The notes: a model not told the origin generated them from the sequence alone. A stretch of DNA of 64,000 nt from Leptolyngbya sp. KIOST-1 (GCF_000763385.1 NZ_JQFA01000002.1:2170001-2234000), one strand, 5' to 3'; positions 29,604 through 42,480 are shown, counted from the first letter of the stretch. A program made the numbers and translations.

Positions 29604-30845
29604 ATGCCCATCGCCTACGTCGTCAAACGCTACCCCCGCTACTCCGAGACCTTCATCGTCAACGAGATCCTCGCCCACGAGGCAGCAGGCACCGAGGTTC
29701 ACATCTTTGCCCTGCGGCCCCCGGTGGACACCCACTTTCAGGACAAAATTTCCCGCGTGCGTGCCCCGGTCACCTACCTGCGCAAACCCGCCCAGGGGCG
29801 CAGCAATCCGTCGATCGCCACGCTGACGCCCAACTCGGCCACCTACTTCTGGTCGGAGCTGAAGGAGGCGGCGAAGGTGTTCACCGACCTGTGGGAGAAG
29901 CTCAACTACGCCGCCAATGAGCGCTCCAGCGTGGTGTACCAGGCGGCGTGGCTGGCCCAGGAGATTCGGCAGCGGGGGATTACCCACCTGCACGCCCACT
30001 TTGGCAGTGTGGCCACCAGCGTGGCGCGGCTGGCGGCTCACTTTGCCGGGGTGCCCTACAGCTTTACCGCCCACGCCAAGGACATTTTTCACGAGTCGGT
30101 GGAGCCGGAGGATCTGCGGCGTAAGCTGCGGGATGCGGCCTCGGTGGTAACGGTGAGCGACTACAACCTGGCCTACCTGCGGCGGCAGTTTGGGGCCGAT
30201 GCGGGCCGGGTGCGGCGGATCTACAACGGCATGGATCTCTCGGAGCTGCGGTTTCGCTCTCCGGCGGGGCGATCGCCCACCATTCTCTCGGTCTGTCGCC
30301 TGGTGGAAAAGAAAGGCATCACCCACCTGATCGACGCCTGTGCCCGGCTGCGCCAGCGGGGGGTGGCGTTTAGCTGCCAGATTGTGGGCACCGGACCGCT
30401 AGAGGGGGCGCTGCGATCGCAGATCCAATCCCTCCATCTGGACGACTGGGTTGAAATCCTTGGCCCGCGCCCCCAGCAAGAAGTCTTCGCCCTGATGGAG
30501 AAAGCGGCGGTGTTTGCGGCTCCCTATGTGATTGGGGCCGACGGCAACCGCGACGGGCTGCCCACCTGCCTGCTGGAGGCGATGGCCCTGGGCACCCCCT
30601 GCGTGGCCACCGATGTGACGGGCATTCCCGAGGTGGTGCGCGACGGCGAGACGGGGCTGCTGGTGGGGCAGGGGGACAGCGAGGGGCTGGCCGATGCAAT
30701 CCAGCGGTTGTTGAAGCATGCGGAGCTGCGGGAGCGGCTGGCGGCGGGGGCGCGATCGCTGATTGAGGCCGAGTTTGACATTGCCCGCAATGCCGCCGAG
30801 CTGCGATCGCACTTTCAGCCCATTCCCCAGCTTCAGGAGGTGTAA
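29604..30845 (+). CDS. Glycosyltransferase family 4
   Basis: 413 residues, GT-B fold. MPIAYVVKRYPRYSETFIVN is the typical opening of exopolysaccharide GT4 enzymes. The C-terminal domain has SVCRLVEKKGITHLIDACAR, the E-x7-E region around AAPYVIGADGNRDGLPTCLL-EAMALGTPCVATDVTG, and RDGETGLLV. It would transfer a sugar from a nucleotide donor to a glycan or lipid. It is separated by 3 bp from the next glycosyltransferase, which has a ribosome site AGGAGGT just before it. Confidence 0.93.
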   Translation: MPIAYVVKRYPRYSETFIVNEILAHEAAGTEVHIFALRPPVDTHFQDKISRVRAPVTYLRKPAQGRSNPSIATLTPNSATYFWSELKEAAKVFTDLWEKLNYAANERSSVVYQAAWLAQEIRQRGITHLHAHFGSVATSVARLAAHFAGVPYSFTAHAKDIFHESVEPEDLRRKLRDAASVVTVSDYNLAYLRRQFGADAGRVRRIYNGMDLSELRFRSPAGRSPTILSVCRLVEKKGITHLIDACARLRQRGVAFSCQIVGTGPLEGALRSQIQSLHLDDWVEILGPRPQQEVFALMEKAAVFAAPYVIGADGNRDGLPTCLLEAMALGTPCVATDVTGIPEVVRDGETGLLVGQGDSEGLADAIQRLLKHAELRERLAAGARSLIEAEFDIARNAAELRSHFQPIPQLQEV

Positions 30846-30848
30846 CCC

Positions 30849-32042
30849 ATGCGCGTTGCCTACGTCTGTGCCGACCCCGGCATTCCCGTCTTTGGCCACA
30901 AGGGCTGCTCGATCCACGTGCAGGAGGTGATTCGCGCCCTGCGAAATCAGGGGGCCACGGTGGAGCTGTTTGCCGTGCGCTGGGGCGGCGATCCGCCCGT
31001 GGATCTGGTCGATATTCCTCGGTATCCGCTGCCCCCGGTGCCCAAGGGCGACCTGGCCCAGCGAGAACGGGTCGCCCTGGCGATCAACGCCGACCTGCGG
31101 ACTGAGCTGGCGCTGGCGGCCCCCTTTGATCTGATCTACGAGCGCTACTCGCTGTGGAGCTACAGCGCCATGGAGTTTGCCCAGGCCGAGGGCATTCCGG
31201 GTCTGCTGGAGGTGAATGCCCCCCTGATTGAGGAGCAGGCCCAGCACCGGGGGCTGGTGTATGCCGATGGGGCGGCGCAGGTGGCGAAACGGGCCTTTGG
31301 GGCGGCGAGGGCGATCGTGGCGGTGTCGGAGGAGGTGAAGCAGTACCTCAGCCGGTGGGTCGCGGGCGATCGCGTGACGGTGATTCCCAACGGGGTCAAC
31401 CCCCGTCGGTTTTGCAATCGCCCCACCCTGGTCAATGCCTCTAACACCTTCACCGTTGGGTTTGTCGGTTCCCTGAAGCCCTGGCACGGTCTGACCCACC
31501 TGGTCAACGCCTTTGACCAACTCCATCGGCGGGTGCCCACCGCCCGGCTGCTGATCGTGGGCGACGGCCCAGAGCGAGAAGCCCTGGAGGCCGATCTGTC
31601 GCGGCGGCAGCTTCAGGCGGTGACCCGGCTGACGGGAGCGGTGCCGCCGGAGCAGATCCCGACTCTGCTGGCGCAGATGGATGTGGCGGTAGCCCCCTAC
31701 CCGGCCAGCACCGACTTCTACTTTTCGCCGCTGAAGGTGGTGGAGTACATGGCGGCGGGGTTGCCGGTGGTGGTGAGCGACATTGGCCAACTGCGGCACC
31801 TGGTGGTACCCAACGTGACGGGGGTGCTGTGCCCACCGGGGGATGATGGGGCGCTGGCGGCGGCGCTGGAGTGGCTGTGGCGATCGCCCGATCGCCGCCA
31901 AGCTCTCGGTCGTGCCGCCCGGCAGCACATTCTGGCTCACCACACCTGGGATGGGGTGGCGGGGCAGATTCTGGCGATCGCCCAGGCCCATTCCGCCACC
32001 CACCCCCAACCTGTAGGGCGCATATCGCTAGGGCGAGGCTGA
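30849..32042 (+). CDS. Glycosyltransferase family 4
   Basis: 397 residues, GT-B fold. The N-terminal domain has VFGHKGCSIHVQEVIRALRN, and the C-terminal domain has VGFVGSLKPWHGLTHLVNAF, LLIVGDGPEREALE and YFSPLKVVEYMAAGLPVVVS. It is tightly coupled to the preceding GT4 gene (stop TAA at 30843-30845, start 30849), with a strong Shine-Dalgarno sequence inside the upstream gene's end. It should act in the same glycan pathway. Confidence 0.92.
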   Translation: MRVAYVCADPGIPVFGHKGCSIHVQEVIRALRNQGATVELFAVRWGGDPPVDLVDIPRYPLPPVPKGDLAQRERVALAINADLRTELALAAPFDLIYERYSLWSYSAMEFAQAEGIPGLLEVNAPLIEEQAQHRGLVYADGAAQVAKRAFGAARAIVAVSEEVKQYLSRWVAGDRVTVIPNGVNPRRFCNRPTLVNASNTFTVGFVGSLKPWHGLTHLVNAFDQLHRRVPTARLLIVGDGPEREALEADLSRRQLQAVTRLTGAVPPEQIPTLLAQMDVAVAPYPASTDFYFSPLKVVEYMAAGLPVVVSDIGQLRHLVVPNVTGVLCPPGDDGALAAALEWLWRSPDRRQALGRAARQHILAHHTWDGVAGQILAIAQAHSATHPQPVGRISLGRG

Positions 32043-32095
32043 CGCCAAAGCGAAGCAATGCACCGCTGATCTGGTGGGAAGCCAGAGTTAACGCC

Positions 32096-32150
32096 GGGGC
32101 CATTTCGCTGGCCCCGGACCCCCGTCGAGCAGGACGTTCCGTCGTCCTGC
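32096..32150 (+). repeat. Dispersed hairpin repeat, copy 2
   Basis: GGGGCCATTTCGCTGGCCCC forms a stem, followed by CCCGTCGAGCAGGACG and GTCGTCCTGC, which form a second stem. Equivalent to the element at 1031-1082 and likewise in the leader of the next gene. Confidence 0.6.
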
Positions 32151-32242
32151 ACCTCACGGAAAGGAGGTATCGATCATCGGTTTAAACCTCTGTACTGCCA
32201 ATGGGCCTGTAGGCAGCCTTGGCCTGGGTGCCATTGATTAAT

Positions 32243-32283
32243 CTCTCACCACTTCCTACCCCCTACCCCCTTACTCCCTCCCT
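32243..32283 (+). repeat. Pyrimidine-rich tract before the ABC gene
   Basis: CTCTCACCACTTCCTACCCC and onward to the ATG at 32284, with no G. A less regular member of the leader tract family. Confidence 0.55.
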
Positions 32284-34119
32284 ATGGATCGCACTGCCTC
32301 CCTCACCCAAGCTGTCCCTGGCCTGTGGCAATTTGGCCACTACTTCTGGCCGATCATTCGTCCCCAGTGGCCGTTGCTAGCGGTGTCTGCTCTGGCGCTG
32401 CTGGCGGATGTGGGTCTGCGGGTGCTGGAGCCCTGGCCGATGAAGGTGATTTTTGACTACGTGCTGGTGCCAACGCGGGGGGAGAACCCCGTGCGGCTGG
32501 CTCCCCTGGCTGGGTGGGATCCGGCGGTGCTGCTGGCGGGGGCGGTGGTGGCGATGGTGGCGCTGACGGGGCTGCGGGCGGTGGCGACCTATTGGAATAC
32601 GGTGAGTCTGGCGATCGCCAGCAGCCGGGTGATGACCCAAATTCGCAACCAGCTCTACCGCCACCTGCAGCGGCTTTCCCTGGGCTACCACAGCCAGGCC
32701 CGCAGCGGCGACCTGATCGTGCGGGTCAGCGGCGACGCCAGCCGCATGCAGGAGGTGCTGATCACCGCGGCGCTGCCCCTGGTGTCAAGCCTGCTGACCC
32801 TGGTGGGCATGGTGGCGGTGATGATCTGGCTGGATTGGCGGCTGGCGCTGCTGTCCACCGTTACATTCCCCTTGTTTTGGCTGGCGGCGACCCGGTTCAG
32901 CCAGCGCATTCGCCGGGCCTCGCTCCAGCAGCGCCAGCGGGAGGGGGCGGTGGCGGCCACGGCGGCGGAGTCGCTGGCGGCGATCAAGCTGGTGCAGGCG
33001 CTGTCGCTGGAGGACGCCTTTGCCGACACGTTTGCGGAGCAAAACCAGCGCAGCCTGGGCGAGGTGGTGGAAACCAAGCGCCTGGCCGCCCACCTGGAGC
33101 GCACGGTGGATGTGGTGATCGCCCTGGGCACGGCCCTGGTGTTGTGGGCAGGGGCGCAGCTGGTGATTCGCGATGCTCTTTCGCCGGGGGATGTGCTGGT
33201 GTTTTTGAGCTACCTGAAGAACGCCTTTAAGCCCGTGCAGAACTTCGCCAAGTACACCGGACGGCTGGCCAAGGCGGCGGCCTCGGGGGAGCGGATTCTG
33301 AATGTGATGCAGACGGAGCCGGAGGTGCGCGATCGCCCCACCGCCCGCCCTGCCCCCATCTTCGCCGGGGCCGTGCGCCTGGAGGATCTGTGGTTTGCCT
33401 ACGAACCGGGTCACCCGGTGCTGAAGGGGCTAAATCTCTCGGTGCCGCCGGGGCAGCAGGTGGCCGTCGTCGGCCCCTCCGGCAGCGGCAAATCGACCCT
33501 GATGAGCCTGCTGCTGCGCCTCTACGACCCCACGGCTGGCCGCGTGCTGATCGACGGTCACGACCTTCGCGACGTCACCCTCGACAGCCTGCGCCCCCAG
33601 CTCAGCGTGGTGCTGCAAGAGAGCCTGCTGTTTGCCGCCACCATTCGCGAAAACATTGCCTACGGGGTGGCCGGGGTCAGCCAGGACGAAATCGAAGCCG
33701 CCGCCCACCTGGCCAACGCCCACGACTTTATTACCGCCCTGCCCCAGGGCTACGACACGGTGGTGGGCGAGCGAGGGGCCACCCTGTCGGGCGGGCAGCG
33801 GCAGCGGATTGCGATCGCCCGTGCCGCCATTCGCCAAACCCCGATTTTGATTTTGGACGAACCCACCACCGGTCTCGACAACGCCAACGAGCAGGCCGTC
33901 GTCGCCGCCCTCCGCCGACTGGCCCAGGGGCGCACCACCTTCTTAATCACCCACGATCTATCGCTGGCCACCCAGGCCGACCAGGTGATCTACCTGGAGC
34001 AGGGCCGGGCGATCGAGCAGGGCACCCACAGCGAACTGCTGGCCCGCAATGGCCCCTACGCCACCCTGTTTGCCATGCAGTCGGCCCTGCGGGATGAGTC
34101 GCCAATGGTGTCGAGGTAG
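32284..34119 (+). CDS. ABC exporter, fused membrane and ATPase domains
   Basis: 611 residues. Residues about 25-330 form a six-helix type I exporter domain (PLLAVSALALLADVGLRVLE, LLAGAVVAMVALTGLRAVAT). The ATPase domain has Walker [11 protein letters not shown], signature LSGGQRQRIA, Walker B ILILDEPTT and the H-loop ITHDL. It works as a homodimer or half-transporter moving lipids, glycolipids or peptides outward. Its position after three glycosyltransferases suggests a glycolipid or glycan intermediate as cargo (inference). Confidence 0.92.
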   Translation: MDRTASLTQAVPGLWQFGHYFWPIIRPQWPLLAVSALALLADVGLRVLEPWPMKVIFDYVLVPTRGENPVRLAPLAGWDPAVLLAGAVVAMVALTGLRAVATYWNTVSLAIASSRVMTQIRNQLYRHLQRLSLGYHSQARSGDLIVRVSGDASRMQEVLITAALPLVSSLLTLVGMVAVMIWLDWRLALLSTVTFPLFWLAATRFSQRIRRASLQQRQREGAVAATAAESLAAIKLVQALSLEDAFADTFAEQNQRSLGEVVETKRLAAHLERTVDVVIALGTALVLWAGAQLVIRDALSPGDVLVFLSYLKNAFKPVQNFAKYTGRLAKAAASGERILNVMQTEPEVRDRPTARPAPIFAGAVRLEDLWFAYEPGHPVLKGLNLSVPPGQQVAVVGPSGSGKSTLMSLLLRLYDPTAGRVLIDGHDLRDVTLDSLRPQLSVVLQESLLFAATIRENIAYGVAGVSQDEIEAAAHLANAHDFITALPQGYDTVVGERGATLSGGQRQRIAIARAAIRQTPILILDEPTTGLDNANEQAVVAALRRLAQGRTTFLITHDLSLATQADQVIYLEQGRAIEQGTHSELLARNGPYATLFAMQSALRDESPMVSR

Positions 34120-34129
34120 GGAATTGAGC

Positions 34130-35221
34130 GTGCTTGATATCAAAATTCCATTTTTAGAAGAGGCCCTAGACCGGACGCAAGCCCAAAGGCAACTCCAGGG
34201 CGCGATCCCCACGCTCAAGCAGGTTACGACGGCAAACCTGGTGCGCCACAAGGTCGGTCGCCGCGCCCTGGTGGAATACCAGGCCGAAACGGCGGTTGGC
34301 CCCCTGACCCTGCTGGGCAAAATTCGCGCCAAGGGCACCGATCGCACCACCTACCAGATCCAGCAAGCCCTCTGGCACCATGGCTGGGACGCCGCCAGCG
34401 CCGACGGCTTCTCCACCCCCGAACCCCTGGGGCTGGTGCCTGACTGGCACATGATCCTCCAGCGCCGGGTACCCGGTGTGCCCCTTACCGAGCGGCTGAA
34501 CGGCCCTGATGGCGTGGCCCTGATGCCCCGCGTCGCTGCCCTGGCCTACAAGCTGCACCGGACCCCCCTGCCCACCGCCAAAACCCACACCCTGGCGGAT
34601 GAGCTGAAGATTTTGCGCGATCGCCTGCCTCTGGTCGCCGCCCAACACCCCCAATGGGCCGCACGGATTGCTTGGGTGCTGGATGCCTGCGATCGCCTCG
34701 CCGCCCAATTCCCCGATCCCGGGGCTGAAGTCGCCGGGCTAATAGCAAATGTCCACGCTATGGACAATCCCCGCCACCTCGCAACCCCGCAACCCTGCAA
34801 CCCCACAACCACTCCCTACACCCTCATCCACCGCGACTTTTACGCCGACCAAATCCTGGTCGATGGGTCTCACCTGTGGCTAGTGGACCTCGACCTCTGC
34901 TGCCAGGGGCCGCCCGCAGTGGACATTGGCAACTTCATCGCCCACATCACCGAGCAAAGCCTGAGGGAACTGGGGGATGCGGGGGCGATGGGCGATCGCG
35001 AAGTCACTTTAAAGTCCGCCTATAGTGAGGCCTACGGCAACGCTCGCTCTGCCGATGCCCTGGGTCGCGAGATCGATCTCTACACCACCCTGACCCTGGT
35101 GCGCCACATCCACATCAGCAACCGCATTAACCGCCGTCGCCTCTTTACCGAGGCCCTACTGGCCCAGGGCGAGATGCGTTTAGAGACCCTGCTAAATCGG
35201 GAGGATTCGACCAAGCGATAA
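34130..35221 (+). CDS. APH-fold phosphotransferase family protein
   Basis: 363 residues from GTG 34130; an open stretch back to 34049 overlaps the ABC gene and is not credible. Kinase-like motifs are YTLIHRDFYADQILVDGSHL (Brenner-type catalytic Asp in HRD) and LWLVDLDLCCQGPPAVDIGN (metal-binding DLD). It should phosphorylate a small hydroxylated molecule or sugar. It starts 10 bp after the ABC gene, so it is probably part of the same glycan operon rather than an antibiotic resistance gene. Confidence 0.82.
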   Translation: MLDIKIPFLEEALDRTQAQRQLQGAIPTLKQVTTANLVRHKVGRRALVEYQAETAVGPLTLLGKIRAKGTDRTTYQIQQALWHHGWDAASADGFSTPEPLGLVPDWHMILQRRVPGVPLTERLNGPDGVALMPRVAALAYKLHRTPLPTAKTHTLADELKILRDRLPLVAAQHPQWAARIAWVLDACDRLAAQFPDPGAEVAGLIANVHAMDNPRHLATPQPCNPTTTPYTLIHRDFYADQILVDGSHLWLVDLDLCCQGPPAVDIGNFIAHITEQSLRELGDAGAMGDREVTLKSAYSEAYGNARSADALGREIDLYTTLTLVRHIHISNRINRRRLFTEALLAQGEMRLETLLNREDSTKR

Positions 35222-35270
35222 GGACAGAGGCGTTGTGAACCCAGGTATGAAATAAGCAACCGAGTCTATG

Positions 35271-35339
35271 GTGGGTTACGGCGGAGCAATAGGTCTATGG
35301 TTAACGTCAGGGTAGATGGGCCGCCTAACCCACCCTACG
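35271..35339. repeat. CCTACG-type long hairpin
   Basis: GGTGGGTTA near the left end pairs with TAACCCACC near the right end, followed by CCTACGG, with about 50 bp between. Same family as the other CCTACG elements. Confidence 0.5.
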
Positions 35340-35465
35340 GATGCTGCCCTCTCACGGGGTCAGACGTTCGGGGCGGTGGGGAAATCTCCCCGGGGGAATA
35401 GGCGATCGCCCCCTGGAGTCGGTCTAAAATCGTACTCGGTTTGTCTTTTTATCACTGATCCTGCC

Positions 35466-36941
35466 TTGAAAACTCGGTCTTTTGGGGTGTTCCCGGCGGG
35501 GCTGGTGGGGTGGCGGCGGCGGTTGGCCGAGGCCAGGACTCGCATTTTACTCTGGTACCTGGTACTGATGGCGCTGTCGGGGTTGGCCTCGGTGCTGACG
35601 GTGCGGCAGTTGCTGCTGGCGCGACTGGAGGAGCGGGTGGAGCAGTCCCTCTATCAGGAGGTGGAGGAATTTCGTCAGCTCCGCAGTGGCCGCAACCCAG
35701 AAACTGGCGAGCTTTTTGGGGACGACATAGAGGCGATTTTCGATGTGTTTTTGTCGCGCAATGTGCCCCAGGATAACGAGTACCTGCTGACCCTGGTGGA
35801 CGGCGAATTTTACAAGGCCAGCTCCCTGGCGCTGCCCCTGCCCCTGCGCCCAGACAGTCCCCTGATGACCCAGTGGAGCACCCTGACCCAGCCCATCCAG
35901 GACAGCCAAAACACCCTGGCGGGTACGGTGCTCTACCTGACGGAGCCGATCGCCCCGATGGGTAATCCCGCCGCCTCTACCAATGGCCTGTTTGTGGTGG
36001 CCCACCTGATCGATCGCGATCGCGCCGAGATTGACGAGGCGGTGTGGATCATTGCCCGGGTAATGCTGGTGGTGTTGGCGATCGCCTCGGCCCTGGCCTG
36101 GTTTGCGGCGGGTAAGGTACTGGCCCCCCTGCGGCTGCTGAGTCACACCGCCCGCTCTATTACTGAGGCCAACCTGACTGAGCGCATTCCCCTGGACGGG
36201 GCCACCGGAGACATTGCGGAGTTGACCCGCACCTTCAACGACATGCTCGATCGCATCGAGGCCACCTTCACCAGCCAGCGGCAGCTGCTCAACGACGTCG
36301 GTCACGAACTGCGCACGCCGATCACCATCATTCGCGGCCATCTAGAACTCATGGGCACCACCCCCGAAGAGCAGCGGGAAACCCTCGATATCGTCATTGA
36401 CGAGCTGGATCGCATCAGCCGCTTCATCGACGAGCTGATGCTCTTGGCCAAGGCGGAACGGCCCGACTTTCTGTTTCCTGAGCCCATCGACCTGACGGTA
36501 TTCACCGAAGAGCTATTCGCCAAAATTACCGCCCTGGGCGATCGCCAGTGGCAGCTGGAGGCGGTGGCCAATGGGCCGCTGGTGGGCGATCGCCAGCGCC
36601 TGACCGAGGCGATTGTAAATCTGGCACAGAACGCCACCCAGCACACCCGTCCGGGTGACACCATTGCCCTTGGGTCTGAGCGCCGCCAGAACCAGGTCCA
36701 CCTCTGGGTGCGCGATACCGGCGAAGGCATTGATCCGGCGGATCAGGACCGCATTTTTCAGCGCTTTGTGCGGGGCCGAAGTCGCTACCGGCGCTCCGAA
36801 GGCTCTGGCCTGGGGCTGGCGATCGTGGAGGCCATAGTGCAGGCCCACGGTGGCACCATTCAGCTCACCAGCCAGCCTGAGCGCGGGGCGACCTTTACCC
36901 TGGTTCTACCCCTCAAACCGCTTCAGGAGTTCCAGCCATGA
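35466..36941 (+). CDS. Membrane sensor histidine kinase
   Basis: About 491 residues from TTG 35466; the frame is open further upstream, but those residues look non-coding. Helix 1 is ILLWYLVLMALSGLASVLTV, a periplasmic region of about 160 residues follows, helix 2 is VWIIARVMLVVLAIASALAW, then HAMP, HisKA with LNDVGHELRTPITIIRGHLE and a HATPase domain (NLAQNATQHTRPGD, DTGEGIDPADQDRIFQRF, GSGLGLAIVEAIVQAHGG). It phosphorylates the regulator encoded next to it; the genes overlap by ATGA. Signal unknown. Confidence 0.9.
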   Translation: MKTRSFGVFPAGLVGWRRRLAEARTRILLWYLVLMALSGLASVLTVRQLLLARLEERVEQSLYQEVEEFRQLRSGRNPETGELFGDDIEAIFDVFLSRNVPQDNEYLLTLVDGEFYKASSLALPLPLRPDSPLMTQWSTLTQPIQDSQNTLAGTVLYLTEPIAPMGNPAASTNGLFVVAHLIDRDRAEIDEAVWIIARVMLVVLAIASALAWFAAGKVLAPLRLLSHTARSITEANLTERIPLDGATGDIAELTRTFNDMLDRIEATFTSQRQLLNDVGHELRTPITIIRGHLELMGTTPEEQRETLDIVIDELDRISRFIDELMLLAKAERPDFLFPEPIDLTVFTEELFAKITALGDRQWQLEAVANGPLVGDRQRLTEAIVNLAQNATQHTRPGDTIALGSERRQNQVHLWVRDTGEGIDPADQDRIFQRFVRGRSRYRRSEGSGLGLAIVEAIVQAHGGTIQLTSQPERGATFTLVLPLKPLQEFQP

Positions 36942-37636
36942 GTCGCATTCTCATCGTCGAAGACGAACCACGCATCGCCTCGTTTTTAGAAAAAGGTCTA
37001 AAGGCTCACGGCTTTGTCACCACCCACACCGAGACTGGCGAAAGCGGAATTGCAGCGGCGTTGGAGGGCGAGTTTGATCTGGTTATCCTCGACCTGGGCC
37101 TGCCCGATCGCGACGGAATGACCGTGCTAGAGGCCTTGCGAGGTCAAGGTTTTGCCAGGCCAATCATTCTGCTCACCGCCCGCGATGACCTCTACGACAA
37201 AGTGACCGGGCTGGAAGCTGGGGCCGACGACTACGTTACCAAGCCCTTTCGGTTTGAGGAACTGCTGGCTCGGATTCGCGCCCGGCTGCGATCGGTGCAA
37301 GCTGTCCCCGACCCGGCCAAAACAACCCTGAACGTAGGCGCGGTTGTGCTCGATCTAATCAGTCGCCAGGTGCAGGTGGGGGGCCAGGGCGTTGAGCTGT
37401 CGGCCCGGGAGTTTATTCTGACCGAAACCTTCATGCGCCACGCCGGGCAGGTGCTCAGCCGCGAACAGCTGCTCGACTTGGCCTGGGGCTACGGCTACGA
37501 CCCCGGCTCCAACATTGTCGATGTGTACGTGGGCTACCTGCGCAAAAAACTGGGCAGCCACTGCATCGAAACCGTACGCGGCATGGGCTATCGCATGGTC
37601 CTGCCCGAAGCGATCGACATCGCTACCGCCAGCTAG
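36938..37636 (+). CDS. OmpR/PhoB-family response regulator
   Basis: 232 residues. The receiver has MSRILIVEDEPRIASFLEKG, the phospho-acceptor Asp in LVILDLGLPDRDG, and the Thr and Lys of LLTARDDL and DYVTKPF. The C-terminal winged helix (SAREFILTETFMRHAGQVLS; NIVDVYVGYLRKKLG) binds DNA. Cognate of the kinase just upstream, translationally coupled by ATGA. Confidence 0.95.
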   Translation: MSRILIVEDEPRIASFLEKGLKAHGFVTTHTETGESGIAAALEGEFDLVILDLGLPDRDGMTVLEALRGQGFARPIILLTARDDLYDKVTGLEAGADDYVTKPFRFEELLARIRARLRSVQAVPDPAKTTLNVGAVVLDLISRQVQVGGQGVELSAREFILTETFMRHAGQVLSREQLLDLAWGYGYDPGSNIVDVYVGYLRKKLGSHCIETVRGMGYRMVLPEAIDIATAS

Positions 37637-37838
37637 ATCGCTGCCAGGCCAGCGGGGGGCCAGGGTACCCGGTTTGCGGCCGCCATCCTGGGGCAGAACC
37701 CATAGGGTAGAATCTAGGCCAGCCTGTGACAGACTATCATTAAGAAAGTAGATGTAAGTAGGTTGGCAGAAGCGTTGCCCTCCCGGTGCTAACCTTCATT
37801 GAGCACGCAGACAGACAGATAAGGAGACGCCAGAGCGA

Positions 37839-40700
<2,862 letters not shown>

Positions 40701-40752
40701 CCTGGTCGACCTATCCCCCGCATGACTTACTCACTCACTTACCGACGACTCG

Positions 40753-41718
40753 ATGGAGAACTTTCGGAACTACTACGAGATTCTGGGGGTTTCTAGAGAG
40801 GCAACCTTTAGCGACATCAAGCAGGCCTACCGCAAGCTAGCGCGGCAGTACCACCCCGACCTCAACCCCGGCGATCGGGCCGCAGAGGACCAGTTCAAGC
40901 TGCTGAGCGAAGCCTATACCGTCCTCTCCGACGACGAAAAGCGAGCCCAGTACGAAAAATTTAGCGAGTACTGGCAGCAGGAGGGCTTTAAGAAAGGCCA
41001 GGGCAAATCGGTGGTTGGCGACATCTTCGGCGGCCGCATTTCCCTGGAAGACTTTGGCTTTGGCGAGTTTCCCGATTTCAATGTCTTTGTCGATCAGCTG
41101 CTCAATCGTCGACCCAGCCCCCGGCGGGGGGCGGACCAGGCTGTCCACGACAATGGCTATGCCGACGATAACCCCCCGTCCCGCCAAGCCTCAGCTACCA
41201 CAGGTCGCCGTGACGCCGAGGCCGATCTCACCATTCCCCTCGAAAAAGCCTTTCGAGGCGGGCGTGAGCGCATTCGCCTGGAAGACGGGCGATCGCTTGA
41301 GGTCAATATGCCCGCCGGCATGATCACGGGCCAGCGCATTCGCCTGCGCGGTCAGGGCATTGGCGGTGGCAATCTGTACCTGCGCATTCAGGTGGACCCG
41401 CACCCGTTCTACACCCTCCAGGGCAACGACGTGTACTGTCGAGTCCCGATTACGCCCAGCGAAGCCGCCCTGGGCAGCACCATCGACATTCCTACCCTCG
41501 ACGGCCCTGTGCGCACTACCCTACCCCAGGGAGCCCAAACGGGGCAGATCATTCAGTTGCCGGGGTGCGGCTACCTGGCCGGGCAGGAACGGCGAGGGGA
41601 TCAAATTGTGGAACTGGAGGTGGTAGTGCCGATTGGACTGAGCGATCGCGAAAAAGCCCTCTACGAAGAGCTGCGCCAAACCGAGCGCTTTCGCCCCCGT
41701 GCGGACCTGTTCAACTGA
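40753..41718 (+). CDS. dnaJ: DnaJ-type co-chaperone without zinc finger (CbpA-like)
   Basis: 321 residues. The J domain is [20 protein letters not shown] with the catalytic HPD in [13 protein letters not shown] Gly-poor linker (residues 75-140) replaces the usual G/F region, and two beta-sandwich C-terminal domains follow ([40 protein letters not shown]). No CxxCxGxG zinc motifs are seen. It would stimulate the ATPase of the DnaK3 encoded 52 bp upstream, and is probably co-transcribed with it. Confidence 0.93.
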   Translation: MENFRNYYEILGVSREATFSDIKQAYRKLARQYHPDLNPGDRAAEDQFKLLSEAYTVLSDDEKRAQYEKFSEYWQQEGFKKGQGKSVVGDIFGGRISLEDFGFGEFPDFNVFVDQLLNRRPSPRRGADQAVHDNGYADDNPPSRQASATTGRRDAEADLTIPLEKAFRGGRERIRLEDGRSLEVNMPAGMITGQRIRLRGQGIGGGNLYLRIQVDPHPFYTLQGNDVYCRVPITPSEAALGSTIDIPTLDGPVRTTLPQGAQTGQIIQLPGCGYLAGQERRGDQIVELEVVVPIGLSDREKALYEELRQTERFRPRADLFN

Positions 41719-41945
41719 CTCAATTGTTTCAAAAACGTTACAATAACTCTCTGGTTTCTCAGGGGTAAAACATGAATTAAACGCTATAAATGCCTACAAA
41801 ACAGACCTTTTAACGCAGTTTCTGCCCCCGCCAGCTCTCTGAGGCCGCGTTCCCTATTGCCAACTAAATGAGAAGTTGACTTTCCCTGGCGTCCCCCAAG
41901 TCGCTAAACTATCAATGGAAAAAGGTCATCCCGTCATTTTTAACT

Positions 41946-42431
41946 ATGTCTGTTGTTAGCCAAGTTATTTTGAATGCCGACGACGAGCTGCGCTATCCAA
42001 CCACCGGCGAGCTCAAGGCCATTGAAGACTTTTTGAAGACTGGCGAGCAGCGCACCCGCATTGCCGCCACCCTGTCTGAAAACGAGAAAAAGATTGTTGA
42101 CCAGGCCAGCAGAGAGCTGTGGCGGCGGCGGCCCGACTTCATCGCCCCCGGCGGTAACGCCTACGGCCAAAAGCAGCGCTCCCTCTGCATTCGCGACTAT
42201 GGCTGGTACCTGCGGCTGGTCACCTATGGTGTACTGGCCGGTGACCAGACTCCCATTGAGGCCATCGGGATTGTGGGCGTCCGCGAAATGTACAACGCTC
42301 TGGATGTTCCCGTGCCCGGTATGGCCGAAGCCATCCGCTGCCTCAAAGAGGCGTCGCTAAACCTGCTGCCCGACGAAGACGCCGCCGAAACGGCCCCCTA
42401 CTTCGACTACATTATCCAGGCGATGTCCTAA
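41946..42431 (+). CDS. apcD: Allophycocyanin alpha-B subunit
   Basis: 161 residues, the normal length. [20 protein letters not shown] and GTGE-like start, [20 protein letters not shown] with the chromophore-binding Cys (about residue 81), [20 protein letters not shown] and the ending [12 protein letters not shown] match ApcD more closely than ApcA. ApcD is a terminal emitter of the phycobilisome core that passes energy mainly to photosystem I. It is monocistronic, with its own terminator, and stands apart from apcABC as usual. Confidence 0.88.
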   Translation: MSVVSQVILNADDELRYPTTGELKAIEDFLKTGEQRTRIAATLSENEKKIVDQASRELWRRRPDFIAPGGNAYGQKQRSLCIRDYGWYLRLVTYGVLAGDQTPIEAIGIVGVREMYNALDVPVPGMAEAIRCLKEASLNLLPDEDAAETAPYFDYIIQAMS

Positions 42432-42448
42432 GCTCTAGCCAGCACTGT

Positions 42449-42480
42449 AAACCCCGGCTTTTCAAAGAAGCCGGGGTTTT
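42449..42480 (+). terminator. apcD terminator
   Basis: AAACCCCGGCTT, loop TTCAAAG, AAGCCGGGGTTTT, starting 17 bp after the apcD stop codon: a textbook intrinsic terminator. Confidence 0.93.

Noticed and set aside
30399..32009. 536-codon frame antisense to two glycosyltransferases
   Set aside because: Low-complexity His/Gln/Arg-rich product spanning two well-supported genes in the other direction.
34049..34129. Upstream start for the APH-type kinase
   Set aside because: It would overlap the end of the ABC gene and encode Cys/Arg-rich sequence unlike the family.
34130..35221. Aminoglycoside resistance gene
   Set aside because: The kinase fold is shared by many metabolic enzymes, and the glycan-locus context makes resistance unlikely.
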